The position numbers and the translations under genes were made by a program. A model generated the notes under the pieces. It was not told the DNA's origin. It made no database searches and saw nothing but the letters and a program-made list of their open reading frames with translations. This document shows positions 47,904 to 59,100 of a DNA stretch of 64,000 nucleotides, in pieces. Numbering within the stretch: the stretch's first letter is position 1; each line of letters begins with the position of its first letter. This DNA comes from Siphonodentalium dalli (lineage: Eukaryota > Mollusca > Scaphopoda > Gadilida > Siphonodentaliidae), in assembly GCA_032622095.1 (NCBI GenBank), contig CP136069.1:123866126-123930125 (forward strand), in the 5' to 3' direction.

Positions 47904-49489
47904 CATGTGGACATTCTGTAGAAAACGCTTTCCACTATTTTTTAAATGCCACCTACACTTCTGCGTCTTAATATACATTCAGTTTAGACATTACTATTTG
48001 GGGACCCGAACTTAGAACAATTTTGACAACCCAAATTATTTATATATCAGTGTTATAACGGAAATTGGCAGAGGGGGTTATGCACAAGTGGATCGCACTT
48101 GTCCTCCAATGACAATGCCAATTTGTATTGTAATATACTTATTGGTAATAAATATGTTTAAACCAGATAATGAATATCCGAGAGAACGCAAGTATTTGCA
48201 ATTAGAGAAAATCACGTTACATTAATTTTAACAACACGTTGCAATATAATGAGTGTGGTTGCAATAGGGATAACTGTAGAAGTTGCAGTGTAAAGAATGT
48301 ATGGCAATCGGTTTTGTTACAGCTGGTTATGACCTTATGAAAAAATACTATAGTACAGGTGTCCAAAATACCATGGTATATTTTACTAGTTTTGACCCTA
48401 TATAGTAAAATGCCATAGTCAAATTTATCTTGCCCCAATATGTTAGTTTGAGTGTGACAACAGGCACTCAATTGTTGTGCACTGATTAACTAACAAAACA
48501 TGGGTTTCGTCTCGCAAAAAGAGACAGAAAACACGTCCGCTACGTAATGTTGTGAAATATAGTTATCGCTCATTAGCATAGTATTACTATGATAAATCAA
48601 TAGTGAAACTTAGCAGTACTTTTGAAATACTATACTGTTATTCGATAGATAGATAGATTTATTTCTTATACCATACATCGATGTTTGAAAGAAAACATGT
48701 TTACCTACACTTACACTTTGAAAGTGTAGGTGGCATTATTTTTTCAAAGTGTAGGTGGCATTCTTCTATAGTCAGCCATGACTATATCAAGTCAGCCATG
48801 ACTATATCACCCCTAGCAATATACATGTATAGTCTATTACTATTATATTTATTTGTAATTGTACTTTCCATGTGTGTGTATTGTAAATAAAATTATCCTA
48901 TCCAATCCTTCACCGCTCGGGATTCCAATAAAAGCTAGTCAATTGATAATTTATAACTGATGAATTAAATTTTACGATGAAAAGAGAAAACAGAAATTCG
49001 TTAGGAAACTACATTGTACGTGTATATGCATATATGTTACTCATCTAATATATATAGTTACTTTTTGTCAAATTATATGTATTTTATTCATGTTTGCAAC
49101 TGCCCATTTGGGTGTATTTTGCATTAAAATCTTATCTTATCTTATCTTATGTATACATAATATCAGAGGCAGTATTAGACATATCAATTAAATAAAGATA
49201 TATTATTTTGGTTGTAACCTATCAGGGGCAGGGTAAACCAGTCACTGGATAAAACCACCTACCCTTTTCTATTGGTAATGATTGGTTGCTTGTTCTGAAT
49301 CGAGGTAGGGTTCATTTTATGTCATCACACGAAACTCGGTGATGTAATATTCCTGATCTAGTAACACTATGTAATGTTTTGGATTTAAAAGTGATGTGAA
49401 ACACCCCGGTAGGGTGATCAAATAGAAATTGAGAATAATATTGTTCAATGCCGTAATTTTTAGAATTATTATATCCAAACAGACAACAC
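47904..49489. other. Dispersed repeat debris; no gene
   Basis: 48090-48165 resembles 7790-7885. 48690-48765 has a hairpin and direct repeat around 'aaagtgtaggtggcatt'. 48768-48810 has two copies of 'gtcagccatgactatatca'. Short (GATA)n near 48648. Confidence 0.5.
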
Positions 49490-49756
49490 ACACATTCATT
49501 CTTATATATTAATTAAATGTAGTAACTCTTGATGGCGAAATCATTTTCGTTAATTTATCGCCGAGTCGCCGACCTCCCGAATCAAGTAGTAAATATTTAC
49601 AATTGAACCCATTTCAAACGATTTTTTCTATGGAATGGGATGGTCGATTTGCTTCAAATTTTCGGCCATGTCAGTAGAATGTTACATTCCTCCAGTTGGC
49701 ATAGCGCCCAATTACTAACTTGTCAGTTTCACGCACCGAACAAGTACTTAATATGA
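49490..49756. repeat. Dispersed repeat family C, copy 2
   Basis: Same ordered blocks as 16836-17106, same orientation. Confidence 0.7.
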
Positions 49757-49794
49757 CGAACGCACGCAACCCTCTGTGACACACTAGCTAATAA

Positions 49795-50130
49795 GTGCTT
49801 ATAAGTGCTTATAGTACTATAATAGTTACATAATCTTCCGTCCGTGGCATACTATGGTAATATTACGACATACTATACTATGGAATACTGTAGTATTACC
49901 ACAACATATACTATAGTATATGTCCCAGAAGTACTATGGTGCATATGTATTATTTTATACTGTACTATAGCATACTATATACAGCTATACTGTAGTGCAC
50001 TATGTTATACCATGTGATACTATAGTTTTAGCACAATTTTATACTGTAGTGAAAATCCCAGGACTACTATATATAATTGATGCATATATAGTATTTCACA
50101 CTCTACTATGTTTCTATAGTATTAACGCTA
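49795..50130. repeat. TACTATAGTA-rich region
   Basis: Dense imperfect copies of 'tactatagta'-like palindromic decamers (tactatag, atactatg, actgtagt) over about 330 bp. Not a clean tandem repeat. Confidence 0.6.
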
Positions 50131-51955
50131 TATATGGTTAAATTTATAGTTTAATCGGCAATGTATAATTAAACGACGCTACTGTATGGTTAAACGCCGT
50201 CACTGTATGTTTTAATTTCCGCCATTCATTTTCAATGGCAAAGACTTAATCCTACAGAAGGGACCACACCGCGTGTGACCTTGCGTGACCGGTGCAGAAG
50301 CCGGTGCAAGTTATTTTCATAGTATTACGCTTCATTGCTTGTTCGGGCTAAAACAATGATAAATAACTTCACATAAATGTACATAAATCAAACAGATTAA
50401 TGTACCAATCATTGCAATTAAAACAAATATACTTGATCACACTCTATTTATCGAAATTATGACGCAATTATGTGAAATAAAGAGGGGAACGGTACGGTTT
50501 TCAAAAAGTACGTTTTATGTTACCTCTATTTGAATGTAAACAAACTATATTTCAGCTACTTTGGTATTACTACGCCGTCTTCTCCCCATTATCAATCAGC
50601 GGTGAGGTTCAAAATGGGTGAAAACTTTTCCGTTATTACAATCATTCTGGTTTTATTGTTTGAAGTGGGATAAAAAATCTAAAACTTCACTTATAACTGC
50701 ACTTGACCGTCATACATGTGTATGTGCTTTGGTCCCACAAACAAAGCATACGTGTACATTTCACTTAGAGCTGCATGTTGGCTCACTCTGGCTTCCAATG
50801 GGCCGGGGAACACACTATACACGTTATATTAGTAAGAGTATAGTCGGTTTCATCATGTTTTTGAAACTCCCCATTCTCATCTCAATGTTGTATATCCATG
50901 CTTGTTTGGATCCAGCACCAATATTAAATATACATAAACCTAAGGCTGCGGTGGTAATAACAGAGATTCCAACTTGAAGTATTCTACGCTGCGACAACAA
51001 GATGTGTATTTCGACAGCTTATGACGTCAAAAGGAGGATGTGCCACGTTCTCACAAGGGGACAAAGGATGGGAGTCATTTCAGAGAAATTATATAGGGAC
51101 GATGCTAGATGGTCATTGTTCGGAGTGGAGACTGTCCAATTGATAATTTACAACTGACACCACGTCCCCCAGCGCTCACTTCAACTATATAGTTCCCGAT
51201 CCCCCCCCCCCTCCAGAATATTAATAATAGACCATTCCCATGTATAATTTTATACCTAAATGGGAGTATCTATTCAAGAAAAATGTTAAACACGCATCAA
51301 TTTCGTATAAATTATATAGCATTTTCTTTACCTTTTCAATCATATGAATAAACATGCTATTACGACCTTTATTCGACAAGGATATGATTAAGGTGGTTTA
51401 ATTGCTGAATCGACCGTTTGGCAACACAAATAGTTTTATTTCAAAAGGAAAAAGATCTACCCGTATCGTGATAGTTCAAGTAGACAACACGATGTTGGCC
51501 ATTAGATTGGACGATGATTTGACATCAAACGTTAAAACCTTATATGTGGATTCCCGATGTGCAGTTGGAAATTTCTCAGGCGCGCACCCCACAATGAATA
51601 CATCTAGTACATATCTAATAATCTATATGGTCTGAAGATTATGTCTATTTATTGAGCTAAACTCAGCTTAAGCGATCGGCCCACAAGTTAAACTATGCCT
51701 GGTTAGAAAAGCTCCAGTTGTTATCTTAGTATTCGTTATATAAAGGTCATTCTTCGAATCTCTTAGTAGCATTCACGTATGACTGTACTATATCGAACAT
51801 TAATTTCATAGGAGATGTCGGGTTAGTTAAAACGTAAGTTTCGGTTGTTAGGACTCTTATACCGAAATGACCAAAGCAGTCAAGCATGATCTGCATTTGT
51901 ATCATGTATAGGGTCAAACGAAACTGAAGCGAAATGCTGTTTTTTTGTCCTCCTT
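50131..51955. other. No gene recognised
   Basis: A 119-residue frame (50618-50977) and shorter ones lack motifs and splice context. C-run at about 51207-51216. Confidence 0.4.
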
Positions 51956-52520
51956 AAAATTTATTTTCGGGGGACTATTGTAATCAGCTCCGTCCGTCCG
52001 TCTTCCGTCCGTGCGTCCGTCCGGAGTTATAACTCCAGTAATGATCATCCGATTTGATTGAAACTTGGTATGTAGGTGTCTGAACCAAGAACGCATGTGC
52101 TCTGCAATTCTGGGTTTGATCTGATCAAAGTGCTTTTATGGAGTTATTTCCCTTTTTTCAACTTTTTTTTTACTTAGAAAATTTCTCACTTTTTCGGTTT
52201 CCGGATGATGTCTCAAGTTTGGATCCTTTAATTGCAAATACCGTTTTAATGTGGATCAGTCATATCAAGATACAGGTTGAGTTCGAATTTGAGTTTGATC
52301 CGATGTTTTTTCTCAGAGTTATGGGCTTTTCGACTTACAAAATTCAATTTTTCTTGTTTTTTCTTTGGTTTTCTGATGATAACTCAAGTTTGGATTGTTT
52401 AATTGGACATTATTTTTTCTTGTGGGTCGATCATATCAAAATACAGATCAAGTTCGAATTTGAGTTTGATCCAATGATTTTTCCCAGAGTTGTGGGCCTT
52501 TCGGCTTTGAAATTTGTTTT
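51956..52520. repeat. CGTCCGTCCG-bearing dispersed element with a 177-bp internal duplication
   Basis: It starts with 'tttcgggggactattgtaat', then degenerate (CGTC)n, then 'gagttataactcc' and a 'gaaacttggtatgtagg' block, as in repeats widespread in molluscs and some other marine invertebrates. From 52190 a ~177-bp unit occurs twice ('aagtttggat', 'aagttcgaatttgagtttgatcc' type blocks). A 208-residue open frame crosses the two units but looks repeat-derived. Confidence 0.6.
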
Positions 52521-54454
52521 TATAATTTTCTGTATGAGGGTACCTTCATGGTGTAATCAACTCCTCCTACAGTTTTATCGTAGGTATTTGAAACTTCAGA
52601 GTATTGTTACCCACAGATTGGAGATGTGCAGCATGTATATAGATGACGGATTTTTTTTTTTTTACGGAATTATTAACCCTTTCAACATTTTTGTTATTTC
52701 TTTAACAAAGACACTGTGTCGGCCGACCTTTTATTTGGTATTCACAAGTACAACTAGTAAATGAAATGCGATATTTTTTATAGACATTTAGGTTACTACA
52801 ATTATTTCGTAGTCTACGATGAACTATATTAGACTTTCGATCTCCCACATTAAACCTTGCCATTTTTTCCGAAAAAAAAAATCATTTTGTGGCTTCGAAT
52901 TTTGGCGAGCAGAGCCCACTTGTGCCTTGTGTGTGCATGTCTTTTCCCGAGTGTAATTCAACACATTTCTGTTGTCTATCTGAAGAAGAACGTTATTGTC
53001 CGTTGATAATTATACATGTAGCAGCTTCAAACTGAAGATTTTCGAGGAGTTTGAAGTCCGCAAAATAAACATCACCATAATCGAAAAGTAGCACTATATA
53101 TAATGTGTTATATACCAACAACAATGTTTTCCTTGCAGCGTCTCTGAACGACATTGTTACAGCCCAAATTCGATTGGATATGTATCCCAAGATGCTTTTT
53201 TGATTCAGTTATTGTAGTGTCAAATTCAAAACTATTTGCTATTGAGATTGAGTTAAAAAGTTTGTTAGTTTTTTTGGGACTTTTTCGTGGTCCGATAATC
53301 GTCTCGATTTAATAAATAATGTTCTATATGTATCACTATAGTATGACGCATCTCTCAACCTTTTCGGACGTGAACCATTGTTTATCATTCGGACGAATCA
53401 ATACCTTACGTTTCAGATTGTTCCCATTCATAATTTGCATGTGCGTATTCAGCCTGTTCTCAAAAAATTAGCACATAACCAAGGGGGGGGGGGGGGGGGG
53501 GGTCTGCAAAAAAAATCCGTATATAGGGCCGGGGTGGGTGGGTGGTCCAGAGGTGGACAAAAATGGTGCTTGTAATTTTTTTCCAAAATGGGTTTTTTAA
53601 GAACAATTTACAAGTACTGACAATGTAATGTTGTTTGTAAGCATGTTAGTACCATGCTTGTTGGTATAGGGCTATATAGGCAGCTAAAGTGACTCTTTAG
53701 CTTCAGATTTAGCAACATTCTGGATTTCACAGTATCCCGGACCACTTCACAGTGGACCACCGTATTAACGTTCAGGAAACTTATGATCAGCGGAAGAAAT
53801 ATTTAGTAACAAAATTAATATATTACCCAGTTGTATTATCTGAATAAAAGTAATAAAACAAAAAAACTCTATCACAAATTGGATACTACATGGTGAATAC
53901 TCAAAGATCACTACTAGTAGATATCATTAACCTGATTGTTGCATAACATGAAATTGAAAAGGGTATCTCATAAATTTCTAATGTCTGAAATACTGTCTTG
54001 TTCTGGCATGTAATCAAATTCATTCCTTCCGGTTATTTCTCATCTTGAATGATTGCAAGTAATGTTAATTTGCAACAATTATCCAAATAAAACTGAATTG
54101 GTTATGATGAATGACATTACTGTTTACTGCTCAGACAATCCCAAATGAAGGTGACACTATTCTCATTGAATTTCAGAACTTCATCTGGGAGCCTTACTGC
54201 TCAACAAGACGAAACTAAAATACTAATTGTATACTGTTATCACTTACAAATAGACGAATTGAAATAATGTGATGCATTCAGATGCATTTAGAAATGACAT
54301 TCAATTCTTCATTCTGGTCTATCACCATACCAAACCACATCAAAGTTTGACAACCGACACTTAACTTATATTGCAAAAAACTTTGTATGGACTGAATTTC
54401 ATAAAGTCGAACAGGGCCCAAACTTTTGTAGGCATTGGTGGGTTGGTAAAATTG
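52521..54454. other. No gene recognised; G-run
   Basis: A run of about 19 G lies at 53485-53502. No other supported feature. Confidence 0.4.
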
Positions 54455-54720
54455 TTCAATATAGATGGAAATTGCAAACCTGATACAACTTTAGTTGGAA
54501 ATGTTACACACATGTAGGCTGAAATTATTCTAATTGTTTGGATTCACAACCAGTAGTTAGTGGGAACTATGTTTTTTTTTAGACCATCAGTTTGAATAAG
54601 TGGCATATTTATCTACTTTCGGTCCAAATTATGGTCTAAATGGCATCCGTTGGAAATTCTCCAAACGTTAGGCGGTGTCAGGTTAGAAATTTCCAACAGG
54701 TGGAAAGCTTATGCATAAGG
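54455..54720 (-). repeat. Dispersed repeat family B, copy on minus strand
   Basis: 'cctgatacaactttagttgg' and 'ggtgtcaggttagaaatttcc' blocks in the same orientation as 7895-8130. Confidence 0.55.
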
Positions 54721-54779
54721 TACCAGCTGGAAAGTTACAACCCAATCAATGTCTCGAATAGGGCCACTTTGGTTTCTTT

Positions 54780-55385
54780 AATCAACATCATTAGATTCAT
54801 CATATCATGGATATGACTATTATATAACTTTGGATGAAATCGGCGAGTAAAACATTCTTACAAATGTTAGTATCAAGTACCCTCCCCACCTATGACCGCA
54901 AAACGGCACAAATGTGGCGTCTTTAAACTACACAATTATATTCCGCGTATCATAGGGAAGAATATGTATCTATTCGGTGGAAATCGGGAAGAATGTGTAC
55001 CAATTAGGTGGAAATCGGCGCTAAAATTATTTTTTTCAATTTTTATGCCACTCCCTTCCCCAATCCTGACTCGAATGTCGCCACTTTTGACATATTTATA
55101 CAATATCTCTAGAAACCACATATCATGGAGATGATTTTGTATAAGTTTGGTGGAATTGGCGACTACAAATGTCATCAATTTTGTTGTCCCTCTCCATTGT
55201 TCTGCCCCTGACACAAACAGCATCACTTTAGAAAAAGTTAACCTTCACCATTGTCTTCATCCTAAAACGTTACCCCTGTTAGACAGATTTGGGGTCATCT
55301 AGGTGGTCCCCCATTTATTTATATAGAATACAGACAGACATACACACAGACGACATGCGCAGATATAAATATAGATGTTTTGTCT
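54780..55385. repeat. Diverged repeats related to 5840-7125 and 14205-14370
   Basis: The left part has the 'ggtggaaatcgg' and 'gactcgaatgtcgccactttt' blocks; the right part has the 'cagcatcactttagaaaa' to 'agatataaatatagatg' order of 14205-14370. Confidence 0.55.
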
Positions 55386-56033
55386 CAATAGTCATGTTGT
55401 CTCGTGAGTCGGGAGAATAACTTGATTGATCGCCGTGCAACAATGTAAAAAAAAACGAAAGCTATTGTGGTGACTCGGATAATAGAAAATAATGACACGT
55501 TTTCCAGTGTTCAAGTAGAAATTCATAGAGATGTACTTTTGTGCTACACTTTTTTCATAAAAAACATGACATCTACTCTCCATTTCTATCGATAACACTA
55601 TGTGACTGAATATCTGGTCTGCCTGATAACGTGGAGGAATAATATCATTTCTTTCAAATACGCTCCATGTTGTGTTGAAACTCGGCAGCGTTGAACAAAA
55701 TGCTCACCGAGATCTGGACATATAACTACCGATAACGTGATGCGAGTCACGTGACACCGAACAACATGCAAGTGATTACAGAGCATGGCAGTACGCGTGA
55801 GCAGAGTTGAAACGTCACACAAACAACTTACTCACGTAACTTCAATACGTAAAGGCACTAAATTTGCATGTGCAAAAATGTTCCTTCGCACGATCTCTTC
55901 AATTATTGCAAGTTTAGTTTTTGCATATAGTTATATGATACATTTCGCAAATCACACCGACATCTGGGTTATACAACCAACTACCAGCACCATACAAACT
56001 ATGATGTGCATGGGTACCTATGACTGTTGCTGT

Positions 56034-56171
56034 TCATGCGTTGAATGTCAGCCATTCTCTGGGATTATGTATGAGTATCTTGTCAATGATATCCTGGGTC
56101 ATTCCTCTCTGTCTCATCCATGGTACAACGTTCAAGAGTATGTGTGAGTATCCATGGCCGCCGTACTTCGT
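56034..56171 (-). CDS. PTER: PTER last exon
   Basis: Acceptor 'tatttgcag' right of 56171. 46 codons to a TGA at 56036-56034: '[18 protein letters not shown]', then '[19 protein letters not shown]'. Confidence 0.9.
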   Translation of the reverse strand, partial: TKYGGHGYSHILLNVVPWMRQRGMTQDIIDKILIHNPREWLTFNA

Positions 56172-59100
56172 CTGCAAATAAACGATGCCGGAATTCAACA
56201 ATTGGAACTTCTGAGTGAACCCAAATTATTGATCAGCCACGTGTTCGAAATATATAGTTTGACACATTTCGATATCCTTATTATAACCATTGGTATTTAA
56301 GGGCTTTCCCCGTGGTATGACGTCACCGCCCATGCACGTTTCACATAAAAGAGTGAATTCGAATCCGTGTTTTTCTATGATCGCGAATGATAGGCTACGG
56401 TTACCAATACCGAATACCGCGAACAGGTTCTTGGCGAATCGAGCACACGAGTACAGTGTGAGACTTTGTGACGTGGTGTTCGTGAATCTAGATTCTAACT
56501 ATTCGAATTCCGGCGAGTGATTATTCAGACCTGCGAACATGTTCTTGGTTTGTTCCTGGACTGTTATCGGGTTTTCAAAGAACATGTATACACGCAACAT
56601 ATTCGCAGGTCACTTGGTGGTCTACGTGTTCGCGAACATAGAAGAACACGGATTCGAATACACCCACCTTGTCCACGCGACTATACACGGATTGGCTTCG
56701 GCTTTCGACGGCTGACTCAGGTCGGCCTCGGTTTGTGACACACATGTAATACTTTTTGAAGATAATTGGATTTCCCAGATTGCGATATTCCACGATGAAG
56801 CGACAACAGTTTGAAATTGCCGACTGGGTAATCGGTTGAAATTGTAAACATATTTTAACTTTCCAACAAACATGTAGTGTGATATATAAATGTTTAAAAG
56901 CGTGTTAGAGCTAGTAATTGGTTAATCGCTATTATAAAACTATCATAATATTATTATAATATGTGAGGGGTTCAGACAACTGATTGAGACTTCCCCTATT
57001 TTCATCACATTTAGACTCAAAACACCATTGGTAAGGATGTCTTTGGTAATTTTTTCCAATTCATGAACAATAAGAACCAGTCGGAAAATTCTAACACAGC
57101 ACGCTGTGGTGTTTTGGTTCAAATAAGAGTTTTCCCAGATTAGGTCATTAATTATCTGAAAAACAGACGACGGTAATCTTAAACATTTAAACGGACATGG
57201 CTCATTCGAGCTTCCAAATTTAGTCGATATAATGTGGAAGGAGGTATAAAATAGGTTGATAAATACACGAAATATTGATATACCACATTTATATGTTCTG
57301 AACAATACTTGCCACAGTCACCGCCATTTTCTAGCCGTTTTCAATTTTCTTTATTTCTACCATATCAGGAGCAAAATAACACGAAATGCTCGTTTACCGT
57401 GCCGTGTTGTCTACATAGCTGTTGTTTGTTTGGGACCCAAAACACCAGGTTCGTTGTAGCGCGCACACTACCGAGTTAGAATGCTCAGCACTTATTGATC
57501 TTAGCGCCTTCAACCATATAAGCACGCGACTTAATATAGACAGGTGTTCGCTCATGTGATGCCGGTTTGTTTATTTGTATACAAAATGACACCAATGTCC
57601 ATATTTGGTTGGTCATATATACTCGCAGAGTTTCGAAGAGGATAAAAATAGCGATAAATATTTCATATCTGGTAGCTCAGCAATCGGGGTCGCATCCGCG
57701 AACTCTTGAGTCTTGAGCAACTTGCCGAACGGGTCGAGAAAACATAAAAGAAGATTGATATGCGAGCTCGATTGCCCAGAGCGGACTCGCATAAACTGCC
57801 GCGCACACTTGTAGCCAAATTGTTCAGAGACCGATAGCTCAGCAATATATGAATTGATAACGACTGTGCCCACCCCACCATGCTACACACAAGCGAGATC
57901 ACGTCATGGTATTAATTGTTTGCATCACCATCACGCTTGGAATTTACATACCAGTCTGTGTTTAGTGTGCATATCGTGTGCGATACAGATGCGATCCTGG
58001 TACCCCTCTTTTACGAGCAGTTTAATCAGTTCGATCCGTCCCAGATCACTAGCCATAATGGCGGGGCTAAACTGATACATTGATGTCTCGATGCCAAAGA
58101 GGTCGAATTCACAATATGCTCCCAGTTTAGCGAATTCGAGAAGTTCGTCTGCATTACCGACTGTACCTGAAATAGAAATGGACATATACCAATAAGCGAA
58201 ACCACTTCCCCGCGGTGAATCCGCGAGAAGTAGCATATATATTTAGTATATGGCTCCAGCCAAAGAATCTCCAAAATAAAAATAACAATAATGCGGTGCC
58301 GAATCACAGGTGTGACAACTTAAAGAGCCACTTAATTTTCGAACTCTATCTCTTAGTTGTGAATTATGATGCATTCTGTGTAAATAACATTGAAAGTCTT
58401 GGTGTGAATCCAAGATCACAGTCACTTGGTGGACACTACTAGGTCACAGCTCTTCCGTATTCCAGTAGAATATATATATTTAGTTCCTCTCCCAAATGTT
58501 ATATAATAAGGAATATGTTGTATATAATGTGATATGGTCATTCGAAAATTAAGTGGACCTTTAAGAAAACTAATTAAAAAGTCATCCTGATACAAAGGAT
58601 AAGTATCGATCGGTTTATATGGATGGTATCTATCGGTTTTATTGCATTCTACAAACCGCACTTGACTCAAAATTACTAAAATACTGTCATAATTATGATC
58701 AAAATCTGATTTCACTGTCGACTGTTTACATGCGGATGCCACTCCATAATTTTGACCTTTGCCGATGAGTTGGGTATAATTTTGAAATCGAAACCCGATA
58801 GGATTGGGATTACCCGGAATCGGCCATCTTGTAGTAGCCACCAAGTGTTTTAGATAATAGGACACGGCTGTATTTGACCATGAATTATGGGATGAGGTCA
58901 TTTACATATCTTCTCTTCGGGTGTTTATTGATTATCAGTTGTTTTTCGTTGCAACTTTCAATTCGAGTTGACATGTATACTCTGATAACGAGAGTCACAG
59001 CACATAATATAGATGATATTGTTTATTGCATATTTGGATATAACATTTATGATTATAACTAATTTGGGCAAGATATCTTCTGAACACCAAAGCTGACTGT

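Noticed and set aside
50618-50977. 119-residue plus-strand frame
   Set aside because: No recognisable motif, no splice context, ordinary AT-rich composition.
55785-56147. 120-residue plus-strand frame
   Set aside because: Its right part is the antisense of the PTER last exon.
57613-57902. Minus-strand frames between PTER exons
   Set aside because: They do not continue the PTER frame and lack PTER motifs. The true next exon is at 56171.
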